Positions 8,875-19,700 of a DNA stretch of 64,000 bases are shown in pieces. The translations under genes and the position numbers were made by a program. Origin of the DNA: Hoeflea_A sp965228785 (GTDB lineage Bacteria > Pseudomonadota > Alphaproteobacteria > Rhizobiales > Rhizobiaceae); assembly GCA_965228785.1 (NCBI GenBank), contig CBDDIF010000002.1, positions 1,488,001 through 1,552,000 on the forward strand. The letters are read 5' to 3'. Within the stretch, counting starts at the first letter, position 1. Every line of letters starts with the position of its first letter. The notes beneath the pieces are model-generated. The model had not been told where the DNA came from. It made no database searches and worked only from the letters and a program-made list of their open reading frames with translations.

Positions 8875-10355
8875 CGCTGGTCACCTTGCTGACGGTTGGG
8901 CCGCTTGTAGTAGGGCCGCCGGCCGCGCCCTCGCCGCCACACACCGTCCGCGGCCATCATTTCGGTCAACAGTCCCTCGCGCAGTCCCCGATCGGCCACC
9001 CTCAAACGATCCGATGGCCAACGGCGGCGGATCGCCTCCAGAATGGCACAGCCGGCGAGCACGAGGTCGGCCCGGTCCGAGCCGATACAGGGGTTGGAGG
9101 AGCGCTCGTCGAAATTCCAGGACAACAGCTTCTGGGTCATGCGATCGACCTCGCTGCTGCTCAGCCAGAGACCGTCGACACGGCGGCGATCATATCGAGG
9201 CAGATCAAGATGCACGCCGGCCAGCGTCGTCACCGTGCCGGAGGTACCGAGCAGGTGGAACTCTCCGCCAGCGCCATTGGCGCATCCTGGCAAATTCGGG
9301 CACGGGAACCCGTCCAGCAGATCGGCGACCTCCTCCACCATCTCCTCAAAGATCTTCTCGGTCACGTCGCGGCCGCCATGACGTTCGGAAAGCGTCACCA
9401 CGCCCACCGGCAGCGATGTCCAGGCACTGATGTGATTGGCCAGCCGGTTGGAGCGACTGCCAGACAGGTCGATCGCGGCGATCTCCGAGGAGCCGCCGCC
9501 GATGTCGAACAGCACGACACCTGCGGTCTCGCGTTCGACAAGAGAGGAGCAACCGGAAACTGCTAGCCGCGCCTCAGTCTCGCGATCGACAATCTCCAGA
9601 TCCAGCCCGGTCTCTTCCTTGACGCGGTCGAGAAACTCGGAGCCGTTGCCGGCGGAGCGACAGGCTTCCGTTGCGATCAACCGGTGGCGGCGCACGGTTT
9701 TGCTTGCCAGTTTGCTGGCGCACACTTTCAGCGCTTCGACAGCCCGGTCCATGGCGGCATCCGACAACCGCCCGGAAGCGGTCAGGCCCTCGCCCAGACG
9801 CACGATGCGCGAGAAGGCGTCAATGACGCGAAACTGTCCGGGGCGGGTTGGGATGGCGACCAGAAGCCGGCAGTTGTTGGTGCCCAGATCAAGCGCCGCA
9901 TAGACAGGTGCCTGCCCGCGATCGCGACGCGGCTTCCAATGCTTGTGCTGTTGCTGTTTCTGCGCCGGTTCATCATTTGGCGCGCCATTGTTTGATCGTT
10001 GATCAGATCTGGTTTGCGACGTGGCCGGTGGCCGGGACCCGTTTATCGCCTGATCTTGCGCATCAGCCTCATTGCGATGCTTGTGCTTCTTCGAGCGTCG
10101 GCGACGACGCTTCCTGCCGGAATGTCCCTCTGAGTTGCCGCTCGCCGCCGCATCAGGCGGCTGATCGGGCCTTTCGGAGCGCCGGGCGTCGGTCTCATGT
10201 GACCGCTCCTGCCCTTCCAAAGCCGGCACGATGGCGGCGGCCCGCCTGTGTGCATTTGCGGCGGCACGGTCGTCCTGCGACCTCTTTGGTGCCTCTCCGC
10301 CAGCTTCCAACGCCCCGCTGATGGGCACTTTCGTGCCCGTTTCGGGGTCTGTCAC
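8871..10355 (-). CDS. ppx: Ppx/GppA exopolyphosphatase family protein with disordered basic N-terminus
   Basis: A 494-residue ASKHA-fold phosphatase acting on polyphosphate or pppGpp. The fold begins near residue 150 with YAALDLGTNNCRLLVA and continues with VVLFDIGGGSSEIAAIDL and GTSGTVTTLAGVHL, the family's phosphate loops. The first 150 residues are low-complexity, rich in charged residues and include GRKRRRRRSKKHKHR, so they are probably unstructured and may bind nucleic acid or polyphosphate (inference). The gene is first in the ppx-rlmE pair. Whether its substrate is polyphosphate or pppGpp is not decidable from sequence. Confidence 0.9.
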   Translation of the reverse strand: MTDPETGTKVPISGALEAGGEAPKRSQDDRAAANAHRRAAAIVPALEGQERSHETDARRSERPDQPPDAAASGNSEGHSGRKRRRRRSKKHKHRNEADAQDQAINGSRPPATSQTRSDQRSNNGAPNDEPAQKQQQHKHWKPRRDRGQAPVYAALDLGTNNCRLLVAIPTRPGQFRVIDAFSRIVRLGEGLTASGRLSDAAMDRAVEALKVCASKLASKTVRRHRLIATEACRSAGNGSEFLDRVKEETGLDLEIVDRETEARLAVSGCSSLVERETAGVVLFDIGGGSSEIAAIDLSGSRSNRLANHISAWTSLPVGVVTLSERHGGRDVTEKIFEEMVEEVADLLDGFPCPNLPGCANGAGGEFHLLGTSGTVTTLAGVHLDLPRYDRRRVDGLWLSSSEVDRMTQKLLSWNFDERSSNPCIGSDRADLVLAGCAILEAIRRRWPSDRLRVADRGLREGLLTEMMAADGVWRRGRGRRPYYKRPNRQQGDQR

Positions 10356-10795
10356 TTGACTATCCTGACGCGCCGCGCATGCCCTGAGGAGCTGCAGCTG
10401 GCGCTTCTCGAACCTCTGTTAAGAAAAGTGTATCAGTGCCCTGATTGTTCGACAAACTTTTTTTCCGGGCTCACTCGACGACTGTTTTCGGTTGACTTTC
10501 CCGGCATGGTGGGCACTTACCCAAAAACCAGGTTGCACCTCAGCAGCGGAGGCATGGCCGAGGGCAAGTGCTGTACCCGACATGATTAACTCGTCTTTAA
10601 AGTGCATACTTCACAGGGTGGGCGGCATGGAAAATGACGGCCTCACCCGCGAGGACATACTGATCGCCTTCACCAAGAGCGACGAGAACGTCAACAACAA
10701 CAGTCAGAACCTCGATGATGGTGTCTGGGTCGTGTGACCGACCCTTCGCAGAAGCTCATCGCCAACTGCGTCCGTTCCGCATTTTTTTCACGGCA
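10356..10795. other. non-coding stretch between autotransporter end and ppx start
   Basis: These 440 bases hold the presumed ppx promoter region. The only open frame of note is a 36-codon plus-strand frame at 10627-10737 with no good ribosome site. I see no RNA gene and no convincing hairpin terminator for the autotransporter. Confidence 0.5.
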
Positions 10796-13700
10796 TCAGA
10801 ACGGTATCTCGAGACGCGCACCGCCGCCGAAGATCTGGCTGTTCTCGGAGAAGCTTGCGGCGCCGTCCAACCGCAGAGTTGTTGACCGGAACAGGATATC
10901 GAGCCCCACGGCGGCCTCGAAGCGGGTTCGGTCCATATCCGTTGCGGTTCGGAACGACGGCATGCCGCCTGATGCAAACGAAGCCTGGATTGCCGGCGTC
11001 GCGCTGCCGAGCAGTTGTGTCAAGCCGACTTCAACGTGGGGTCTCACTCTGGTTTCCTGCTCGCCAAGTGTGAATTCACCTCCAAACTCGATTGCCGGAT
11101 TGAGGCTGAAATAGGTTTGTGCGCCGGTATCAACCATCAATCGGAGTGAACTGGACCCTGCTTCAGTAAAGTCGGAGGAAGAGAAGTGAGCCACATCCAG
11201 GCTGACCTTTGGCTTGGCAAACCACTCGTCATTGCCGATCAGATACGCTGCCTCGACAGCTCCCGCTACGGACCAGATGTTCTGACTGCTGTTGATCACG
11301 CCCAAACCGAGGGGGTTGCGCTCGTTGTCAATATCGAAGTAACCGACCGCGCCCAGTGCCGAGATTCCAACGGCGCCGAACCGCCGTTTGGCTGACAAGC
11401 CGGCCATCAATTCGTCGCTGTCGCTGTTGGAGTTTGAATTGTTGACCTGAACCTGGCCATTGCCATAGCGCAGCGCGCCGCCGACATTCCAGTCTTCACC
11501 GATCGTGAGCTGACCGCCGACCGTCAGCGAAACGTTGGTGCCGTCAAAACCAAGATTGTCGCTCGTGGAGTCGCGTTCCAGATCAGAGCCTTCAACCTGC
11601 AGATATGCGCAACGGCCGCTATCGAAGAAGCGTTCGGACGTGCGGCCCGTGACATTTGAGCAGCTCAGGAGTGCATCGCTAAAGTCGTTCAGAGCCAGAT
11701 AGGAGGCAATCTGATTGTCAACGAAGACTTCACCGGAAAGCGTGCTGTAGGCCCGCACCACTTCCTCATCAGTTCCCAGTGCAATGAGACTGAGCGCGGC
11801 ATCGTCATCCAGTTCATGGGCCCGATAGATCGACTGCACCGATCCTGCAATGGCAGCCTGGGTCTCATTGGCGACCGCCAGGATGCCGGCGTTTGCAAAA
11901 TCGATATCGAAACCAAGGCTGATTTCGTCGTTGCCCGTCCTTACCAGCTCGTATTGCGCAATTGCCGATTGCGTCACCTCGAGTTCCGTTATCAAGCCGC
12001 CGATCGGCATCACAGGCTCCTTGCCTTCCAACAACAAGGTATTGTCCACCAGAATGACGGGGACCACCTGCCTGCCTGGGTCGACCTGGAAGGGATCCAG
12101 CAGATCGACAATGACGAACCCGTCCAGATCGGCATCACCGTCAACCAGCAACTGGTCATCGGCGACGCCTTGCAGGTTTGTCACATTCGGATTGAGATCC
12201 ACCTCGATCCTACCGGTGGCCGTTTGGAGAATATCCCCCAGAATCAGGGTCTGCCCGGTCGCTCCCGATGGCCCGATGTCCAGTATGCCCTCGTTGACAA
12301 CAGCCTCAACCTCCAGTTTCTCAGCCTGGATGAAGCCGGTTATTTCGTTCATTAACCGAGAGCCAGGCGTAGCCTCGACCCGCCCAATGACTGTTCCTAA
12401 GTTCTCGAATATCGTCCGTCCATCGCCCTCGGCCTTGACGGCGAGCCCCTCTTCGCCGTCGGACGATACAATGTTGCCGAAATTGAAAATCTGGTTTGGA
12501 TCAAGGCCAATGGCGCCGTCCTGAAGGAAAATCGCCGCTCCTTCCTGAGCACCCGCGAGCTCAGTGCCTCCGGTCACGTTCCCAAGCTCGCCCACGGTCA
12601 CCAGGATCGGCCCTCGGCCTTCCCCAACAGACTGCGCATAGACACCATGGGCGCCCGCGCCAACGGCCGAAACCGTGCTCTGGATATTGAGATTGACGGC
12701 GTCCGCACCGGTTGCCGTACTCGTCCCTGTACCACCGGCACCCTGAGCAATCACGGCATGGGATTGTTCTCCGCCTGTTGCGACGACAGAGCCCGCAGCG
12801 AGGTTCAAGGCGATCCGGCCGGCCCGGCCGCTCCCGCCGGCCGACCCGAACAACGCGCCGCTGGCGCTTGAATCCGTGTTGCCGGCAATGCCGCCTCCGC
12901 CGCCGACCGACTGAAGAATAATCGCTGGCGAGTGGTCGCCATTGGTCATGACGCTGACATTGGTGAGATCAAAATTGATCGCACCGCCGTTGCCCCGGTT
13001 GTCCGAGCCGGCACCGAAATCCAGGTTCGATCCAAACCGATCTGATGACGAGACTTGAACGTGCCCGGCATACCCGCCGCCGCCGCCAACCGACTGGGAC
13101 AACACACCCGGCGAGAAGTTTTCGGATGTTGAAATTGACGCATCCCGCAGATCCATGGAGACAGTCCCAGCGGAGCCGAAGGCATCATTGGTGCCACCCA
13201 GTTTGATGCTGCCGCCCTGGCCTCGGGCGCCCAGTCCGGCCATGCCGCCACCGGCGCCAATTGATTGCGCCACGATCGCTGTTGAATATTCGCGGAAGGT
13301 CGAAATCGACGTCGCCTGCTGGCCCGCACCCCAAACGTTGATTGTCACGGGTCGTCCGTTGCCTCCGACACCGTCCGCACCGAGATCAAGCGTGAATGTC
13401 GCATTCTGCTCGCCTGCCTGACCGGCTTCGCCGCCACCACCGCCGATGGACTGTGCGAAAATCGCAGACGATCCGGCGCCAAGGGTCGTTATGTTTCCGG
13501 CTCCGTGATTGACCTCGACGTTGCCGCCATTGCCACCGCTGCCGCCAGTCGCACCAAGGTTAAGAACTGCACTCCAACTGTCGTTGCCGTTTTCCGTTTC
13601 CACACCGCTGAGTGCCGGCGCTGCGCCACCTCCCCCGCCAATGGACTGTGCAAACAGGCCATGGGAACTTTGTGCCGCCGTGGCGACGTCCCCAGACGTG

Positions 13701-16700
13701 GTCGGCACACCGCTTTCCGTGCCATTTTCAAGGATAATGTTCCCGCCGCTGCCGCCGCCGTTAGCGCTTCCCAGTGCCAGCGAAACACCCTTGCTTGAGC
13801 CGCCGCTGCCAAAGACAAGTCCACCGGTCAGGTTTCCGCTGCCGCCACCGCCGCCAACAGACTGGGCCTGTACCGCATGGGAACCGGTCCAGGTCGAGTT
13901 TGGTGTCAACGTATCCGTCGTCGAAACGTCGCCGAGGTTTTGCACCCATACGGTCCCGCCGCTGCCACCACTGCCACCCTTCGTCCCAAGGGCAACGGCG
14001 ATGGTCGATCCCGATCCGGTTTCGACGTCACCCTCGAGGCCGGCAGCGCCGTGGCCGCCGCCGCCGCCAATCGATTGGGCGAGAATGCCGACCGAGGCAT
14101 CGCCGGTGGTTCGAACTTCCCCCTCATTCCGCACGCCGACACCGGCGCCTGCGATCGTTCCGATAAGGCTGCCCTGAGCCGCGTTGCCGCCGTTTCCGCC
14201 CGTCGCTCCGATGCCAATCGCCAATGCCTGACTGTCATCAGATCCGGAGATGGTTCCCTCGACCCCGATGCCACCGGAGCCACCGCCACCGCCGATCGAC
14301 TGCGCGACAATGCCTCGCAAACCCGCCGGGTCGTTCGATGAACCAGCAATGCCGTTGATATTAGCCAGATTTTCAACAATTACCGCCCCGCCGTCACCGC
14401 CGCCGCCTCCGGCACCGCCAATTCCGAGAGCCAGTTGAACAACACCGGTCGCATCGTCCGCAGCACCCACTCCGCCGTTGATGCCGGCTTGTCCGTCTCC
14501 GCCGCCACCGCCGATGGACTGGGCGAAGATACCGGTCGAATCCTTTCCGCTGATCTGCAGGTTCGCATTCTGAAGGTTCAACACGTTCACACGTTCGCCT
14601 GAACTTGCACCCGCTCCGATGCCGCCAACTCCGACGGTCAATGCCTTTGCATCCTTGGCGACTTCAAGATCGCCCGCGATACCGATGCCGCCGGTTCCAC
14701 CGCCGCCACCGACGGACTGGGCATAGATGGCATGATTGCCGTGATTATTTCCTGAACCCGTATTGTTTGTGATGATTTGCGCCGAATTGTTCACCGTCAC
14801 CACACCGCCGGCGCCGGCTGAACCGCCCCGACGGCCGATGCCCAGATTGACGGAGATTGCGTTTGATGTGCCGTCGCCCGCCTTGATGCCGCCGTCAATA
14901 CCAGCGCCGCCATTGCCGCCGCCGCCACCGACGGATTGTGCAAAGATCCCGCGGGAACCTTGACCCGCGACGGAGATCACTGAGCCTACACCTGTTGTCA
15001 CGTCTACGGTTCCGCCGGCGCGGCCGCCACCGCCGCCGCCGCCGAGACCGATATCCAGGGCCTTCTGATCAGAATTGGACGTTATGTCGCCACTGATGCC
15101 GGCGCCACCGTTACCGCCGCCGCCACCTATCGATTGGGCAAAGATCCCATCCATTTGCCCGAGGCCGGATTCTCTTCCGTGCGCCATAGCACCGGTTTGA
15201 AGCACCACATTGTTCTGGACCACCACGGAAACGCTGCCGCCTGCACCACCGCTGGCGCCGGCTCCGCCAATCGCCAAAGCCAGTTGGCCTTGGCCTTCGT
15301 CGGAATCGCCTTCCAGCGAGCCTTCGATCCCGAACCCGGCATTGCCGCCACCGCCGCCAATCGATTGTGCGACAATCGCCTTGGCGCCGTCCCCGTAGGT
15401 GGTGATATCACCGGCGGTGGTTACTTGAACTCCGGACGCGGATCCGCCACCGCTCCCGCCGCCTCCCACCGTGACTGCGGCACCGAGTTTGCTGCCGTTC
15501 GAATAATCGCCTTCAATCCCGATCGCTCCATCGCCACCACCACCGCCAATGGATTGCGCAACGATGGCGTGCGCGCCGTCGTCATGGGTGGTGATCGTAC
15601 CCCCGCCGAAATTGTTGACCAGAACACTGTTTGCTTGCTGGGTGCCGCCCCCTTTGCCGCCGATGGCCACGACCAGGCTTAGATCACCGGTGGTTTCAAG
15701 ATCGCCTTTCAAACCGACACCACCCATGCCACCGCCCGAACTGATGCTCTGGGCCAGAATGCCATAGCCGACCGAAGGTGTGTCGGCTCCGTCATCGCCA
15801 TTGTCCCCGGCGGTGCCCGTCACGATGTGGGACGTATTGAGAACCTCGACACTACCGCCGGCGCCGCCGGCGCCACCGCCGCCGCCAACACCCAGCTGAA
15901 ACTGACTGGCGGCCGTATCCTGTCCAAGGCTGGTTACAATGTTGGAGCCTCCGGCGCCACCGCCGCCGCCGATGGACTGGGCTACCAGCCCCTTGGATCC
16001 AGGCCCTGCCACCATAACCATGCCACGATTGTCTATCTCGACTCGGCCACCCGAATTGCCATCGCCGCCACTACCGCCAACGGCGATGCCAAAATTCGAG
16101 GCATCATCGTTCGGCACCGCGAAGGAGCTTGTATATCCACCTGCGCCGCCGCCGCCGCCGATGGACTGGGCGAAGATTCCGTGAGAATCACGACCATAGG
16201 TGGTAGTTGTCGAAGACTTGACGACCTTGACAGTGCCCGCAACGGCTCCGCTACCCGCTGAGCCGCCGATGGCAACTTCCAGAGAGCGTTTTCCCTGATT
16301 GTTGCTTCCGGTCAGCGCAACGCTTCCGGCTCCACCCCCTCCGGCGATCGACTGGGCGAGAATACCGTGTTCACCTCCGATATCAGCCGCCGAATCCCGT
16401 CCGGCTTGCCCGGTGAAAATCGCGCCGTCGAAGTCAACATCGACCGGGCCGGAAAGGCCTCCGGATCCGCCGGTGCGACCGATCAACAGGCGAAGTTCCT
16501 TGCTGGCGCTGCCCGACACGTTTCCTGATATGATCGTTCCGGCGTTGCCACCGCCGCCGCCAATTGACTGGGCAGTCACTCCGCGGCTGCCCTCACCGGT
16601 GACTTCGATGCTATTGCTTCTGACGAGGTTCTCTAGCGTCTTGACACTTACCGCGTCAGCCGCGCCGCCGTCTCCTCCAATCCCGGACAATGCAAACCCG

Positions 16701-19700
16701 ATCTGCGTCGATGATCCACCGAAGGAAGCGTTCCCGGACACCGCGGTTCCGCCATTGCCACCGCCGCCACCAACCGACTGGGCAAGAATTCCATCAGAGT
16801 AGACGCCAGACGTTGAGACTGTTCCAGAGGTCTGGACAGCAACAATCCAGCCCGATCCCGCGCCCCCGGCCGCGCCCCCGATTGTGGCACCAACCGCAGT
16901 GCCCTCGCTGGTGCTAATATTCCCGGATATTGCGGAGCCGCCATTGCCGCCGCCGCCGCCGACGGATTGGGCCAGAATACCGGCAGAAAGATCTCCATGT
17001 GTAGTTACATGATTTGTAGAAACGACATCCACACGGCCACCTGAACCGGCGGTCCCTGAATCGCCGCCCAAGCTGAACGACACATTGTTCGACCGGCCCA
17101 GGGAAACATTGCCAGCGACCGCCAGGCCACCATTTCCGCCGCCGCCACCGAGCGACTGAGCTAAGAGACCCTGGGAGTTATCGCCCCAGGTTTCCACTTC
17201 GCCAGCATTCGATACCTCGGTATCTGAGCCGTTACCGCCAGCTCGACCCTTCCCTCCAATGGCCGCGGCAACGTTGGTGGACTGTGTCATGGAAATATTG
17301 GCTGCGATGCTCGCCCCGCCATTGCCACCGCCGCCACCAATCGACTGCGCGATCACCCCGGCGGACTGATCCCCAGTTGTCACAAGCATTCCGGTGTTCC
17401 TGGCGATGGCGCTGGCACCATTTCCACCAGCATCTCCGCTGCCGCCGAGGCCAAAACTGACGCTGGCGCTGCTTCCAGCCGATAGGACCCCAGAAACCGC
17501 AAGTCCACCCTGCCCGCCACCGCCGCCGATCGACTGTACGACCATGCCGGCAGACTGATCTCCGGCGGTCGACACTTTGCCGGTGTTTAGCGCGAAGGCG
17601 GTAGAAGCCGAATTGCCGGTGCCTCCTTTGCCTCCAATTCCGACACTGGCCGCGATTCCGCCAAAACCCGCGGCGGCAGTGATAGATGCCCCCCCATTTC
17701 CGCCACCGCCGCCGATAGATTGCGCAACAATTGCGTTTGAACGGTCACCACTTGTGATTATCTGCTTGTTGTTGCTGATGTCCGCCACGCCGCCCAGCCC
17801 TCCAGCGGCACCAGACCCGCCGACACCCACTGAGAGCGACCCGGCATTGCTGCCTGACAGCGCCAAGGCAAACCCGCCATTGCCACCGCCGCCGCCGATC
17901 GCCTGGGCCAGCAGACCGTGGGATTCAACCCCGGTGGTAGACACAGTACCGCCTTGCAAATCGACGCTGGACCTTATCCGAGCCAGAACGGCACTGCCAC
18001 CGGTCCCGCCGGTCCCACCAACCGAGATGGCAACGGCAGGAAAATTGATCCCAACCGAGGCGGACGCGGAAAATCCGCCATTACCGCCCCCACCGCCCAA
18101 TGACTGGGCGACGATTGCAGAAGAGCGATCCCCGGACGTGCTGATATTGCTGCCACTCTCACTCTGGAGTTCGACGCTACCACCATTGCCGCCTACACCC
18201 CCACTGCCACCGATTGCCAGTGACGCGGCCAGACCGCCGGCGACCGCCCCACCACCATTGCCGCCACCGCCGCCAATGGATTGACCGATGATTGCGGAAG
18301 AACGCTCCAGATGGGTCGTGATGTCTCCTGAATTCTGGATAATCACGGACGATCCGCCGCCGCCGCCCGCGGCCGCGCCGCCGACTGAAAACCAACCGCC
18401 CGTGGTGCCACCATCGCCACCGCCTCCGCCGATGGATTGCGCGATAATCCCGTGGGAACATCCTATTCTGCATGGCACAAACAAGTCGGCAGCGGCGGGC
18501 CCCTGTGGCCCTCCGCCAGTCTCGATTGGCCCCGTGTTGATGATCTCAACGCTACCGGCATTCTGTGAGATGCCACCTCGACCGCCCAACGCAACGAGTC
18601 CGATGCTTGTTCCGCCTGAACCGCCAGTGCCGCTGATGGACTGTGCCTGTATTCCGGAGGCACTGTTGCCGAAGGTGTTGATCGCCCCGAAATTGTCGAC
18701 AAACACCCCACCTCCGGCCCCGCCGATTGCCCCTTTGCCGGATTGTGAATAATAGATCCCAAAGGCGTCACCGCCCTTGCCACCACCACCGCCGATCGAT
18801 TGTGCAAAGATGGCCGTCGCGCCATTTCCAATAGTGGTGATATTGCTTCTGCTCTGAACATTGATGATGCCGGCCTTTCCGGCGCTGCCACCATCTGCAG
18901 CGAAGGAGAACAATCCGACACTGGAGCCACCAGCGCCCGCACGACCGCCAAGACTCTGCGCAGAAATGCCGACGGAATTGTCGCCAACGGTTTGGATATT
19001 GCTGCCTTCCTCGAGCGAAATCTGGACGGGACCCGAGCTTCCCGACCCGGCCCCATCACCGCCGCCGCTGAAGAAACCGCCGTCTCCACCTTCTCCGCCG
19101 CGTCCGCCGACACTGCTTATCGCGATGCCGTCAGAATTTTTGCCCTGGGTGAGTATGTTGAAGGTGCCAACTATCGAGGCCAACGAACCAAAACCCCCGG
19201 CGGCACCGTCACCGCCCTGCCCAAAAGAGCCGCTTTTGCCACCATCGCCACCCTTACCGCCAACACTGACGCTGATAAGGCCCGGCGAATCAAAACCTCT
19301 GGTCGTAATGGTGGCATTCAGATTGCTGGTCGTGATCTGACCACCCGTACCGCCGGCCCCGCCGTTGCCTCCTCTGCCGGAGCCAACGCTAGCGCCATCT
19401 CCGCCTGTGCCTCCTTGACTAGAAAATCGAACACCGGGTGCTACTGGTCCAATGGTTTCCAAATTCAGAACGGTCTGCGGGGCAAAAATAAAGTTTCCGC
19501 CATTCCCGCCACGCCCGCCGTCGCCGCCGGGATTCACTCCCAATCCCGAACCACCCACGCCGCCGGTAGAGGCGGCATTCACAGCTGGATTGCCGCCCGC
19601 AATTGTGGTTACGGTAAGCCCATTGCTGCCCGTACCGAAGAAAATGTTTCCGCCGGCTGCTCCATTGCCACTGCCCCAAATACCATGGCCACCGGTTGAT

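Noticed and set aside
10627..10737. 36-codon plus-strand open frame before ppx
   Set aside because: Weak ribosome site, no recognisable sequence and no neighbour in the same direction.
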